Source: an uncultured Bacteroides sp. (lineage in GTDB: Bacteria > Bacteroidota > Bacteroidia > Bacteroidales > Bacteroidaceae). From it: a stretch of 64,000 nucleotides of DNA. Position 1 is the stretch's first letter, and each line of letters opens with the position of its first letter. The stretch spans positions 868,001 through 932,000 of the forward strand of contig NZ_OY782186.1 of NCBI RefSeq assembly GCF_963677685.1. The letters run 5' to 3'. The notes under the pieces are model-generated. The model was not told the DNA's origin, did not search any database, and was given only the letters and a program-made list of their open reading frames with translations. This document shows, one piece after another, positions 1-9,103 of the stretch. The position numbers and the translations under genes were made by a program.

Positions 1-146
1 ACGACCGGCAGAAGCGTGTTCAGGTGAACTTTCCCGTCTTTTTTATGGGCATCGGGGCTCACGAATAAATCGGCTACAAAGAGAATGACAATAACTGCTA
101 TGAGTGACAGCTCTTCTTTCATGTATAAGAATTGTGAATAATCCAT
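1..146 (-). CDS. nuoN: NADH-quinone oxidoreductase subunit N, N-terminal part
   Basis: This is the first 48 codons of a gene that runs off the left edge of the window. It starts with ATG at 146 and reads [13 protein letters not shown] followed by a hydrophobic helix, as expected for the start of the antiporter-like complex I subunit NuoN. It lies 28 bp downstream of the nuoM stop and is the last gene of the nuo operon visible here. The assignment rests mainly on position after nuoM, because too little protein is present for family motifs. Confidence 0.8.
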   Translation of the reverse strand, partial: MDYSQFLYMKEELSLIAVIVILFVADLFVSPDAHKKDGKVHLNTLLPV

Positions 147-174
147 ATTGCTGTTTTATATTAGACGATTATTT

Positions 175-1659
175 TTATCGTATTAATTGTGAAACAACCG
201 GTAATACACTGTTACCGATCATGTGACTGATCCAGAAAGGAGCCATACCTAATCCGGCTACGCATATAATGAGACAAATAACGGCAAAACGTTCGTCCCA
301 AGTTGCATCGGTGAGCTTCAGGTGTGCCTGGTTTACCGGATTTCCATAAAGTATCTTACCTACCAAACGCAGGATATATACTGCTGTGATTACAATGGAG
401 GTTGTCGCTAGAATGGTCATGGTACGATGGAATGCATCAAAATTTTGGAAGGAGCCAACGAAGATGGTCATTTCGGCTACGAATCCACTAAGTCCGGGCA
501 GTCCAAGATTGGCTAGACCTGCGATGACATAACATACACTAAGGAAAGGCATTATCTTCATTAACCCTCCTAATTCTCTAACATCACGGGTGTGTGTACG
601 CCCATAAATCATACCGATAAGGGCAAAGAAGAGAGCGGTCATCAGTCCGTGACTAAGCATTTGAAGCACGGCTCCTGTGGCAGCTGTCTGATTCATCATT
701 AAGATTGCAAAAAGAACAAGCCCACAGTGACTTACGGATGAATAGGCATTGATGTATTTTAAATCAGTTTGTACACAAGCACTAAAGGCACCGTATACTA
801 CACTGATTCCTGTTAGTATGAGGAATATCCAACCAAGCTCCTTTGCTGCTTCGGGCATTAGATACATGGCTATGCGGAAACATCCGTATCCTCCTAGTTT
901 CATCAATACTCCGGCATGAAGCATAGATACGGCAGTCGGTGCTGAGGCGTGTCCATCAGGACTCCATGTATGGAAAGGGAACAGGGCGCCTAAGACTCCG
1001 AATCCTAAAAAGGTAAGTGGAAACCAGATGCATTGTTGTGCAAATGGTATGTTATGCAGTTTGGCTATTTCTAGCAGATTCATGGTGGTTCCTCCGCTAC
1101 CGAAGTAGATACCTAAAATGCCTATTAGAAGGAAAGCGGAACCTCCCATAAGCATTAGAGTAAGTTTCATCGCTGCGTATTCTTTTTTACCACTACCCCA
1201 TACTCCGATGAGAAGGTACATAGGAATCAGTGCTATCTCGTAGAACATGAACATGGTAAACAGGTCGATGCAGATAAAGAATCCGAAAACTCCCATGCTT
1301 AGAAGGGTAAACCATAGAAAATATTCTTTGGTTTGGACTTTCATTTGCCAAGACGCAAAGGTTCCTGTAAAGACAATAATGGAACTAAGCAGTAACATCG
1401 CTACTGAAATTCCGTCAACCCCTACGGAATAGGCTATGTGAAGTGGGGCATACCACATTAAATCGGAGCGAAATAGCATTTCGGCTGTTGCACCAGCCTC
1501 GCGTTCACCGAGGTACATGCAAGTAAGAGCTATAGCTAGAGCTAACAATGCCGTACTTCCGGTTACCATTACAGCCCTGATGGCTTTGATACCTTTCGAT
1601 AGCCAAAGTCCGCCGAGCATGAGTAAAGGAACGAGTACGAATAAAGATAAGAAGTTCAT
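175..1659 (-). CDS. nuoM: NADH-quinone oxidoreductase subunit M
   Basis: This is a 494-residue polytopic inner-membrane protein with about 14 hydrophobic segments, one of the three antiporter-like proton-pumping subunits of complex I. The conserved core around residues 225-260 is present, including FPFHTWSPDGHASAPTAVSM and the following lysine, and FYEIALIPMYLLIG near residue 140 carries the essential membrane glutamate. Length is normal for the family. It sits between nuoL (13 bp gap) and nuoN, so subunit order is as in other bacteria. It should pump protons as part of the membrane arm. Confidence 0.96.
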   Translation of the reverse strand: MNFLSLFVLVPLLMLGGLWLSKGIKAIRAVMVTGSTALLALAIALTCMYLGEREAGATAEMLFRSDLMWYAPLHIAYSVGVDGISVAMLLLSSIIVFTGTFASWQMKVQTKEYFLWFTLLSMGVFGFFICIDLFTMFMFYEIALIPMYLLIGVWGSGKKEYAAMKLTLMLMGGSAFLLIGILGIYFGSGGTTMNLLEIAKLHNIPFAQQCIWFPLTFLGFGVLGALFPFHTWSPDGHASAPTAVSMLHAGVLMKLGGYGCFRIAMYLMPEAAKELGWIFLILTGISVVYGAFSACVQTDLKYINAYSSVSHCGLVLFAILMMNQTAATGAVLQMLSHGLMTALFFALIGMIYGRTHTRDVRELGGLMKIMPFLSVCYVIAGLANLGLPGLSGFVAEMTIFVGSFQNFDAFHRTMTILATTSIVITAVYILRLVGKILYGNPVNQAHLKLTDATWDERFAVICLIICVAGLGMAPFWISHMIGNSVLPVVSQLIR

Positions 1660-1672
1660 ATCATTTAATGCT

Positions 1673-3568
1673 TTAGAATGTCAATAATAGAGTTACAATC
1701 AGTGCCAGTGTACCTAGTAAGAATACAAATGCGTATTGTTGTATTTGTCCACTTTGTAGATCACGTATTTCATCACTTGCTGCATTGGTGCTCCAGGCAA
1801 GGAAGTTGAAGAATCCATCTACAACGTGACGGTCGAACCAAGCAATAGGAGTAGAGATGCAGCGAAAGATTATTTTGTGCGTAATGAATTGGTAAACTTC
1901 ATCGATATAGAAACGGTTAGAAGCTGCTTTATGCAGACGTGCAAATCGTTTGCCGAGAAGATCGGCTACGGGTTGTGCGGGGCGCATATACATCCAAGTT
2001 GCCAATGCAATGGATAGAATGGCAATCAGGATACTTTTAAGGGCTATCGCCATTTCTATATGAATATGGTAATCTGTGCCATTACTGCTAACGAAGCTAC
2101 CAAACGGAATGAATCCGGCTACGCAAGTTACTCCGGCTAAAAATAGCAGTGGAAAAGTCATTGCTAAAGGACTTTCATGTGGAGTATGCTCAGCATGTAA
2201 TTGTTCGTTTTCTTTTCCCCAAAATATATTGTAATAGAGGCGGAACATATAGAAAGCAGTCATTGCGGCAATGATCGCCATTGTCCATCCCATTATCGGA
2301 CTGTATTCAAAACAGGCTGCTAATATTTCGTCTTTTGAGAAGAAACCGGAGAAGGGGGGAATACCTGATATTGCTAAGCAAGCAATAAGGAAGGTGATAT
2401 GCGTGATTGGCATATATTTTCTTAATCCGCCCATAGCACTCATCTCATTACTGTGAACTGCGTGAATGATACTTCCTGCACCTAGAAATAATAACGCTTT
2501 GAACATGGCGTGAGCGAAGAGGTGAAACATAGAAGCCATATAACCTAATCCTCCTTCATGGGGATCCATACTAGTACATACACCTAAAGCGACAATCATG
2601 AAGCCTATTTGGGAAATTGTAGAAAAGGCTAAAACTCGTTTTATATCTGTTTGAACGCAAGCGATACTGGCTGCAAAAAAGGAGGTGAATGCTCCTATCC
2701 ATCCAATCATTTCTAATACATGAGGTGCATAAGAGATGTAGAGAGGGAACATCCTGGCTACGAGGTATACACCGGCAACAACCATGGTGGCAGCGTGGAT
2801 TAATGCACTGACGGGAGTAGGTCCCTCCATTGCATCGGGTAGCCATATATGCAGAGGGAACATGGCGCTCTTACCGGCACCTCCTACGAACATCAAGCCC
2901 AAAGCCAATGGAAGCATGGCGGCACCACCGGTGAGGAGTGACATTGCGTCGGGGGTGAAGCTGAATGTTTCAGCGTAATATCCGTATAATAGAATTCCGA
3001 TAAGAAAACCAAGATCAGCAAAGCGGGTTACGATAAATGCTTTTTTGCTAGCAGCGATAGCCGAAGGTTTCGTGTAATAGAAACCAATCAGTAGATACGA
3101 GCTAACTCCTACTAGTTCCCAGAAAAGGTACATTTGGAAAATATTAGTAGCCACTACTAATCCAAGCATGGACATAGTAAATAGTGACAAGAAAGCGTAG
3201 TAGCGTTGGAATCCTTTTTCTCCTTTCATATAACCGAAGGAATAGATGTGGACCATTAACGATACTGTGGAAATAACGATTAACATCATTACCGAGATAG
3301 GATCTAGCATTATTCCTAAATCAAAATGCAATGTTTCGTTGAAAGGAAGCCAGGTGAAATTATAGGGCATCAATTTGGCAAAACTTCCATCTGCTATACG
3401 TGGGCTGGTGAAGTAGAGCCATGCGGTCAGGTAGCTCAGAATGGTGACTATTCCTAGAGAGAGAGTACCTAACAGACCTGCGATGGCAGGTTTAAGCCAT
3501 TTACCTCCAATTCCTAAAAGTAGGAAAGAGAGCATAGGGAGGATAAGTATCAGTATTGTAAAATTCAT
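1673..3568 (-). CDS. nuoL: NADH-quinone oxidoreductase subunit L
   Basis: This 631-residue protein is the largest antiporter-like complex I subunit. The motifs LFWELVGVSSYLLIGFYY (near 148) and FPLHIWLPDAMEGPTPVSAL (near 237) are the typical NuoL proton-channel signatures. The C-terminal third is expected to hold the long lateral helix that runs along the membrane arm, ending in a final hydrophobic helix. Length is usual for NuoL. It lies 31 bp after nuoK and 13 bp before nuoM in one transcription unit. It contributes to proton translocation across the inner membrane. Confidence 0.97.
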   Translation of the reverse strand: MNFTILILILPMLSFLLLGIGGKWLKPAIAGLLGTLSLGIVTILSYLTAWLYFTSPRIADGSFAKLMPYNFTWLPFNETLHFDLGIMLDPISVMMLIVISTVSLMVHIYSFGYMKGEKGFQRYYAFLSLFTMSMLGLVVATNIFQMYLFWELVGVSSYLLIGFYYTKPSAIAASKKAFIVTRFADLGFLIGILLYGYYAETFSFTPDAMSLLTGGAAMLPLALGLMFVGGAGKSAMFPLHIWLPDAMEGPTPVSALIHAATMVVAGVYLVARMFPLYISYAPHVLEMIGWIGAFTSFFAASIACVQTDIKRVLAFSTISQIGFMIVALGVCTSMDPHEGGLGYMASMFHLFAHAMFKALLFLGAGSIIHAVHSNEMSAMGGLRKYMPITHITFLIACLAISGIPPFSGFFSKDEILAACFEYSPIMGWTMAIIAAMTAFYMFRLYYNIFWGKENEQLHAEHTPHESPLAMTFPLLFLAGVTCVAGFIPFGSFVSSNGTDYHIHIEMAIALKSILIAILSIALATWMYMRPAQPVADLLGKRFARLHKAASNRFYIDEVYQFITHKIIFRCISTPIAWFDRHVVDGFFNFLAWSTNAASDEIRDLQSGQIQQYAFVFLLGTLALIVTLLLTF

Positions 3569-3599
3569 TGTTATGCGTTTATTCTGTTACGTAATTGAA

Positions 3600-3911
3600 C
3601 TACCATTTCATTTCATTCAAGTTCTTTACTTGTATGTTGCGTATATTACGATAGATATTAATCATAATGGCAATAGCTATAGCTGTCTCTGCTGCCGATA
3701 TGGCGATAGAGAATAAGGCAAAGAAATGCCCTTCTAAGTCAGCAGGAAACAAAAAACGGTTGAATACCGCAAAGTTGATGTCTGTAGCATTCAATATCAA
3801 TTCTATTGAGATTAGAATGGCGAGAGTATTGCGACGGGTGAAGAATCCATATATCCCGGCAAAAAACATGATAGCCGATACTATCAGATAATATTCCATG
3901 TGTATTGTCAT
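3600..3911 (-). CDS. nuoK: NADH-quinone oxidoreductase subunit K
   Basis: This is a 103-residue protein with three predicted membrane helices. SIELILNATDINFAVF carries the conserved membrane glutamate typical of NuoK. It is separated by only 4 bp from nuoJ. A second in-frame ATG four codons later (MEYYLIV) is an alternative start. It is a small core subunit in the membrane arm that links the proton channels. Confidence 0.96.
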   Translation of the reverse strand: MTIHMEYYLIVSAIMFFAGIYGFFTRRNTLAILISIELILNATDINFAVFNRFLFPADLEGHFFALFSIAISAAETAIAIAIMINIYRNIRNIQVKNLNEMKW

Positions 3912-3915
3912 ATTC

Positions 3916-4428
3916 TTATCTTTTACGTGCTATTAATAATCCGCCTACGATGCATGCCAGTAATAAAATGCTGACAGCTTCAAAAGGTAGTACATATTGA
4001 TATTTACCACTTCCGAGCAACGCATGCCCGATGGCTTTTATACTTATTTCAACAGGTTCCGGATGGTCTGTTGGCATGAACTTATGGGTTAGCGTAATGA
4101 ACATTACGATGGCTGCTCCTCCTACCGTTGCGCCTAATCCAGCGAGGAATTTGCTGCGTTTTAACTTCTCTACGTGATCTCCATCTCCACTGGTAAGCAA
4201 AATGGAGAATACGTATAATACGACGATACCTCCGGCATAAACCATTACTTGTACAGAACCAAGAAATGTGTAACCTAGCAGAAAGTAGATGCCGGCAGTG
4301 CCGAATAATACAAAGAGCAAGTAGGTCGCCGAACGCAAGATGTGGCGGGTACATACGGTCATTACCGAGAATACGGAAATGAATGCTGCTAATGCATAGA
4401 ATATGATTGATTCAAAAATTGGTTCCAT
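3916..4428 (-). CDS. nuoJ: NADH-quinone oxidoreductase subunit J
   Basis: This is a 170-residue membrane protein with five hydrophobic segments. The stretch GSVQVMVYAGGIVVLYVFSI is the conserved third helix of NuoJ, which contains the pi-bulge in solved complex I structures. It is followed after 4 bp by nuoK and preceded by nuoI after 3 bp, so translation of these genes is probably coupled. It is part of the membrane arm next to the quinone site. Confidence 0.96.
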   Translation of the reverse strand: MEPIFESIIFYALAAFISVFSVMTVCTRHILRSATYLLFVLFGTAGIYFLLGYTFLGSVQVMVYAGGIVVLYVFSILLTSGDGDHVEKLKRSKFLAGLGATVGGAAIVMFITLTHKFMPTDHPEPVEISIKAIGHALLGSGKYQYVLPFEAVSILLLACIVGGLLIARKR

Positions 4429-4431
4429 ATC

Positions 4432-4902
4432 TTATTTCTTTTCTATTACTTTACTACCTTTATGATTCAGTGTATGTATTAAGCTGTCTCGATTGAATGT
4501 TGCGTGCTCAAATGTTTGGTCGAAAGTGATAGCATCATGTGGACAGGCATTTACGCATAGCTGACAGAAGATACAGGAACCTAAGTCGTACTTATAGGTT
4601 TTTAGTATCTTTTTTTTCTTTCCTTCTTCTGTCTCTATCTTTTCACTTATTATTTCGATAGTGTCGTTCGGACAGGCTGTTTGGCATAAACCGCATGCTA
4701 CACATTTGTGCTCGTTGTTCTCGTTATGAGGCATAATGAGTTCTCCTCTGAATCTATCGAACATCTTTAGTTCGGCTCGATTTTCCGGATACTGTTCAGT
4801 CGTCTTTTTGCGAAAGAACACTTTAATGGTGGTTTTCATTCCTACTAGTAGGGATTTTATTCCACTTAAAAGACCACCAAAATAACTATTCTGCTTATTC
4901 AT
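4432..4902 (-). CDS. nuoI: NADH-quinone oxidoreductase subunit I (2x4Fe-4S ferredoxin)
   Basis: This 156-residue protein has two classical 4Fe-4S motifs: C67-x2-C70-x2-C73-x3-C77 and C110-x2-C113-x2-C116-x3-C120. These bind clusters N6a and N6b, which carry electrons to cluster N2 in NuoB. The N-terminal 60 residues contain an amphipathic region that should lie on the membrane. This operon has no NuoE, F or G, so NuoI would be the outermost iron-sulfur subunit and probably the entry point for electrons from a soluble donor; the donor is an inference. Confidence 0.96.
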   Translation of the reverse strand: MNKQNSYFGGLLSGIKSLLVGMKTTIKVFFRKKTTEQYPENRAELKMFDRFRGELIMPHNENNEHKCVACGLCQTACPNDTIEIISEKIETEEGKKKKILKTYKYDLGSCIFCQLCVNACPHDAITFDQTFEHATFNRDSLIHTLNHKGSKVIEKK

Positions 4903-4917
4903 TTTTCTTCTCTCTGT

Positions 4918-5994
4918 TTAAAAATGAAGTCCAAAGACTACAATTAATACCATTAATATAAGGTTTACCATACTGATAGGAACGAGGTATTTCCACTCTA
5001 AAGTAAGTATCTGATCAATACGCAGACGAGGGAAAGTCCATTTAATCCACATAAGTAGGAAAACAACAAAGAAAGCTTTGCCAAAGAACCAGATGAATCC
5101 CGGGATATAATCCATTATAGCATTGAAACCACTTAAGCCTGCTATATGCAGAGGCATCCATCCTCCTAGAAAAATGGTAGCAGCAACTGATGCAACAATA
5201 AACATATTCAAGTATTCTGCCAAATAGAAGAAACCAAAGTGCATACCACTATACTCTGTGTGATATCCAGCTGTTAATTCACTTTCTGCTTCAGGAAGGT
5301 CAAATGGGCCTCTGTTGGTTTCAGCATTGCCGGCAATGAGGTAAATTATAAAAGCAATTAATGCGGGTATATGCCCTTTAAATATGAACCAACCATCTGC
5401 CTGATTGGCTACTATTTCTGAAAACTGCATACTGCCAGTCAGCACAACCATTGTGAGTATAGATAATCCTACTGATAACTCATAACTGATGATTTGGGCT
5501 CCGCTTCGCATGGCCCCGATAAGTGAAAATTTATTGTTACTACTCCATCCTGCGAGTAAAATACCAACAACACCTATGGAAGATGCTGCTAATAGAAAAA
5601 ACACTCCTACATTAAAGTCAAGCACTTCCATTCCTTTATTAATAGGAATGCATGAAAAGGCTAAGATAGAGGCAAGGATAACCATGAAAGGTGCAAGTTC
5701 ATAAAGAAATTTATCAGAGTTCTTTAATGTAATAATTTCTTTGATAAGCATCTTTATTACATCGGCGAAAACTTGTATGCTTCCCCATTTTCCTACACGA
5801 TTAGGTCCTAAGCGACACTGAAAAAATGCGCAAACCTTACGCTCCATATAAATCAGAATAACAGCAAGTATGGCATACATCAAAATGATGCATACTCCTA
5901 TTGCTATACACTCTATGGCTACAGCCAAACTTTCTGGCATGAAAGAAGTCAGCATTTGGTGTATCCAGCTAGTTACTATACTAAAATCGAACAT
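4918..5994 (-). CDS. nuoH: NADH-quinone oxidoreductase subunit H
   Basis: This 358-residue protein has eight or nine membrane helices. Typical NuoH motifs are present: [18 protein letters not shown] near residue 51 (the loop forming the quinone cavity), [20 protein letters not shown] near 232 with its acidic residues, and [13 protein letters not shown] near 315. NuoH anchors the peripheral arm and forms most of the quinone tunnel. It lies 36 bp downstream of nuoCD and 15 bp upstream of nuoI. Confidence 0.97.
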   Translation of the reverse strand: MFDFSIVTSWIHQMLTSFMPESLAVAIECIAIGVCIILMYAILAVILIYMERKVCAFFQCRLGPNRVGKWGSIQVFADVIKMLIKEIITLKNSDKFLYELAPFMVILASILAFSCIPINKGMEVLDFNVGVFFLLAASSIGVVGILLAGWSSNNKFSLIGAMRSGAQIISYELSVGLSILTMVVLTGSMQFSEIVANQADGWFIFKGHIPALIAFIIYLIAGNAETNRGPFDLPEAESELTAGYHTEYSGMHFGFFYLAEYLNMFIVASVAATIFLGGWMPLHIAGLSGFNAIMDYIPGFIWFFGKAFFVVFLLMWIKWTFPRLRIDQILTLEWKYLVPISMVNLILMVLIVVFGLHF

Positions 5995-6030
5995 ATAATT
6001 GATATATAATTTGCTTTTTGCCTATGAATT

Positions 6031-7593
6031 TTATCTGTCTATGTCTGGTACTACATAATCTAAGGTACCACCAATAGCTATTAAATCGGCTATTTTCCCT
6101 CCGCGGCTAATTGTATCTACTACAGATACTAGTGGCAATCCTGTGCTGCGAAAATGCAGACGATAAGGAGTCTTCTCTCCATGACTTTCTAGAAATACGC
6201 CAAACTCCCCTCTACTACCTTCTACGGCAGCGTAGTAGGAACCTTCCGGAACTCTAATAATCGGCTTCATTTTTTCTTGGTAGTTACCTTCGGGAATATT
6301 ATCTATTAGTTGTTCTATGATATTGAGCGATTCCATAATTTCGTCCATTCTTACCATATAACGGGCAAAGCTATCGCCTTCTGTATAGACTATTTCTTTG
6401 AAGTTTACTTTGTCATATACGCCATATGGCATGCGTTTACGGACATCACACGCCCATCCTGAAGCACGTCCTGTTCCTCCCGTAGCCCCGAATGATATAG
6501 CATCTTCACGACTTAGTATACCTACTCCTTTTAGACGTTGATGAGCTATGACATTTCCTGTGAATACATCGTGGTATTCATGGATGATATCACGCATATA
6601 TGGAATGAACTCTTTAACACGTTGTACAAAGTTAGGATGAAGATCAGATTGTACGCCTCCTATGGTATTATAATTCATAATGAGACGTCCGCCACAAGTC
6701 TCTTCAAATATATCTAATATTTTTTCTCGATCACGGAAGCCATAGAAGAAAGCGGTCAATGCTCCTAAGTCCATGCACAAGCAGGAATAGAAAAGTAAGT
6801 GTGAGTCTATACGTTGCAGTTCATCCATAATAGTACGGATATATTGCACTCGTTCTGATACCTCTATACCCATTGCTTTTTCTATGCACATACATAATGC
6901 GTGCCTGTTCTGCTGTGCACCTAAATAATCTAGACGGTCAGTTAGTGCAAGGGTTTGAGGATATGTCAAACTTTCGCACATTTTTTCAATGCCTCGGTGT
7001 ATATAGCCGCAGTTGGGATCTAATTTCTTGATGATTTCTCCTTCTAAAGAAACGCGAAAACGAAGCACACCATGGGTTGCCGGGTGTTGAGGTCCAATAT
7101 TAACGACGTATTCACGATCGTCGAAAATGATGTTTTCTTTATCCTTTAAAGTCCCATCCGAATTGAGCTCTAGCTCTGTTGTAGTATCTATAGTCTCTTC
7201 ATTATCCATTCGAAGAGGATTACGCTCGTCCATTGGGTCATCATCTTTCCTCATTGGGTAGCCTACCCAATCATTGCGCAAATATAGTCGACGCATATCC
7301 GGATGGTTGATGAAGCGTATTCCGTAAAAGTCATAAACTTCACGTTCGTTAAGATCTGCCGCTTTCCATATATCACATACAGAAGGCAATTCCGGATTTT
7401 CACGATTTTGAGTAGCAGTCTTGATGGTAAGTCTTTCACCGGTGACAGTTGATTCCAAGTGGTAAACAACTCCTAAACTATCTCCCCAATCCATACCGGT
7501 AAGACTCTCAAGAAAGTCCATTTGCTTTTCGTTGCGTAGTCTTAATGCTTCTTCGCGGAACTTCTCTACTGGTATTTCAATGATCTCATTCAT
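6031..7593 (-). CDS. nuoCD: NADH-quinone oxidoreductase subunits C and D, fused
   Basis: This 520-residue protein joins NuoC (roughly residues 1-125, with [20 protein letters not shown]) to NuoD (roughly 160-520, starting at [16 protein letters not shown]). NuoD is the hydrogenase-large-subunit-like protein that shapes the quinone site, and its TDRLDYLG and IGGVQ segments are visible. The C-D fusion is known from several bacterial lineages and is normal in Bacteroides. The start overlaps the end of nuoB by 8 bp, which suggests translational coupling. The protein is part of the cytoplasmic arm. Confidence 0.96.
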   Translation of the reverse strand: MNEIIEIPVEKFREEALRLRNEKQMDFLESLTGMDWGDSLGVVYHLESTVTGERLTIKTATQNRENPELPSVCDIWKAADLNEREVYDFYGIRFINHPDMRRLYLRNDWVGYPMRKDDDPMDERNPLRMDNEETIDTTTELELNSDGTLKDKENIIFDDREYVVNIGPQHPATHGVLRFRVSLEGEIIKKLDPNCGYIHRGIEKMCESLTYPQTLALTDRLDYLGAQQNRHALCMCIEKAMGIEVSERVQYIRTIMDELQRIDSHLLFYSCLCMDLGALTAFFYGFRDREKILDIFEETCGGRLIMNYNTIGGVQSDLHPNFVQRVKEFIPYMRDIIHEYHDVFTGNVIAHQRLKGVGILSREDAISFGATGGTGRASGWACDVRKRMPYGVYDKVNFKEIVYTEGDSFARYMVRMDEIMESLNIIEQLIDNIPEGNYQEKMKPIIRVPEGSYYAAVEGSRGEFGVFLESHGEKTPYRLHFRSTGLPLVSVVDTISRGGKIADLIAIGGTLDYVVPDIDR

Positions 7594-8167
7594 GTCTTTT
7601 TTCCTTTTTATTTACGCCTCCGAAGAACTTTTCTATTTTAACTTTACGCTGTAACTGCATCATCCCGTAGTAGAATGCTTCAGGTCTTGGCGGGCATCCG
7701 GGAATATATACGTCTACGGGTAAAATTTTATCTACTCCATTTAAAACATGGTATGACTTTTTAAATGGACCACCGCTAACTGCACATCCTCCTACTGCTA
7801 CTACATATTTAGGATCTGCCATCTGATCATAGAGGCGTTTGAGTACCGGAGCCATTTTGTTAGTGATCGTTCCGCATACCATGATCATATCTGCTTGACG
7901 CGGACTAGCACGTGCTACTTCAAACCCAAATCGGGCCATATCATAACGGGCGGCTCCAAGTGCCATGAATTCAATGCCACAACAGCTTGTTGCAAATGTT
8001 AATGGCCATAGGGAGTTACTTCGTCCCCAATTAATGAGGTCATCCATAGCACCCACAAAAACGCTAGCACCATTCTTATTAAGCTCTTTGACCATTTCTT
8101 CCAGTGATGCATTGTCTGTAAATTCCTCGTAAGGAATTGATTTTATTTTGGGCTTTTTCATTTCCAT
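7586..8167 (-). CDS. nuoB: NADH-quinone oxidoreductase subunit B
   Basis: This 193-residue protein carries cluster N2, the last iron-sulfur cluster before quinone. The expected ligands are all present: the tandem pair C62-C63 in TSCCGIEF, C128 in VGGCAVSGG and C158 in PGCPPRPEA. It overlaps nuoA by 10 bp at its start and nuoCD by 8 bp at its end. Length is within the normal range. Confidence 0.97.
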   Translation of the reverse strand: MEMKKPKIKSIPYEEFTDNASLEEMVKELNKNGASVFVGAMDDLINWGRSNSLWPLTFATSCCGIEFMALGAARYDMARFGFEVARASPRQADMIMVCGTITNKMAPVLKRLYDQMADPKYVVAVGGCAVSGGPFKKSYHVLNGVDKILPVDVYIPGCPPRPEAFYYGMMQLQRKVKIEKFFGGVNKKEKRHE

Positions 8168-8508
8168 TCTAATGCTCCTTTCCTCCAGGCGTAAGCAAGA
8201 CCTAGAACTAAAATAATAAAAAAGAAGAGAATGCTAAGAAGTCCACTAGTTCCTAATTCCTTAACGGTAACCGCCCAAGGGAAGAGGAATACTGTTTCTA
8301 CGTCAAACATTAGGAACAAAATAGCAAATAAATAGTATCCCACTCGAAATTGCATCCATGATTTTCCACGTGTAGGAATACCACATTCGTATGCTTCTTC
8401 TTTTTGGGGATTATAAGAGCGGGGTGATATAGCTTTTGCTATAATCAAGGCGACAGCAACTAATGTTATTGCCGTTAATAAAACTACGACTAATAGTACA
8501 AAATTCAT
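8158..8508 (-). CDS. nuoA: NADH-quinone oxidoreductase subunit A
   Basis: This 116-residue protein has three membrane helices. The loop motif [13 protein letters not shown] contains the Cys of the TM1-TM2 loop that closes the quinone cavity, and [15 protein letters not shown] is the conserved second helix with its acidic residues. It is the first gene of the nuo operon, starting with ATG at 8508. No clear TAnnTTTG box is seen immediately upstream; an inverted repeat lies at 8551-8583. Confidence 0.96.
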   Translation of the reverse strand: MNFVLLVVVLLTAITLVAVALIIAKAISPRSYNPQKEEAYECGIPTRGKSWMQFRVGYYLFAILFLMFDVETVFLFPWAVTVKELGTSGLLSILFFFIILVLGLAYAWRKGALEWK

Positions 8509-8550
8509 AATTCAAAATCATTTAGATTGAATATTATAAATAAGTCATTT

Positions 8551-8583
8551 GTCACTTCTTTCAGTAACTAAACGAGAGGTGAC
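8551..8583. repeat. Inverted repeat upstream of nuoA
   Basis: GTCACTTCT and AGAGGTGAC form a 9-bp inverted repeat (one G-U pair on the plus strand) around a 15-nt loop. It lies 43 bp before the nuoA start, with no T-tract on either strand, so it is not an ordinary terminator. It could be an operator or a leader hairpin of the nuo operon. Confidence 0.4.
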
Positions 8584-8619
8584 AATACTTGAGGTCAGAA
8601 TCTTAGATTGAGAGTATTA

Positions 8620-9006
8620 TCATACTACAATCTTTCTTAGGCCATAAATATAGTAATTTATAGGATCTGCGAGATTATATGATAATGAATGAGAAGATAC
8701 ATTGCCGAATATGATGTTCAGCTTATGTTTATTGAAGTATTTTAAAAGCAAGACAATGCTTTTATTTGTTGGAGTATAAGAAGGACCTGAATGATCCGTA
8801 TCACAAGTTAGATTTGCATAATATGCATACAAAACCCTTACTAGCTGGTTTGCCGTTCGTTCTTGGGAAATGAAACAGCCTACCTCTTTTCTAGTTGTAG
8901 TATTACTTATACATAGTATTTCTGATGCTTTCATTGCCCCCATAATGGTTGAATGAAGCATAATTGCAAATGCAATAAAAATACTATATTTAAGGATTTT
9001 TTTCAT
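8620..9006 (-). CDS. Small secreted protein of unknown function
   Basis: I do not recognise this 128-residue protein. It starts with a plausible signal peptide (MKKILKYSIFIAFAIMLHST) with a basic n-region, and four cysteines remain in the mature part. The ATG at 9006 is chosen over an upstream ATG at 9027 because the upstream one lies inside the promoter box at 9025-9032. The gene is monocistronic between trkH and nuoA on the same strand. Nothing in the sequence points to a catalytic function. Confidence 0.65.
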   Translation of the reverse strand: MKKILKYSIFIAFAIMLHSTIMGAMKASEILCISNTTTRKEVGCFISQERTANQLVRVLYAYYANLTCDTDHSGPSYTPTNKSIVLLLKYFNKHKLNIIFGNVSSHSLSYNLADPINYYIYGLRKIVV

Positions 9007-9024
9007 ATTAACCTCTTGTGGCTG

Positions 9025-9056
9025 CAAATATAGAATTAAATTCCTCTATTTTGCAA
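9025..9056 (-). promoter_or_regulatory. Bacteroides-type promoter of the small secreted protein gene
   Basis: On the minus strand there is a -7 box TATATTTG (9025-9032) and, 21 bp upstream, TTG (9054-9056) as a -33 element. Both fit the Bacteroides sigma-ABfr consensus. The predicted start of transcription lies just upstream of the ATG at 9006. Confidence 0.7.
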
Positions 9057-9103
9057 TCTCTATGTGACAAAAAAGGTTTTTTTAGCACACTTTTTGCCTT
9101 ATA

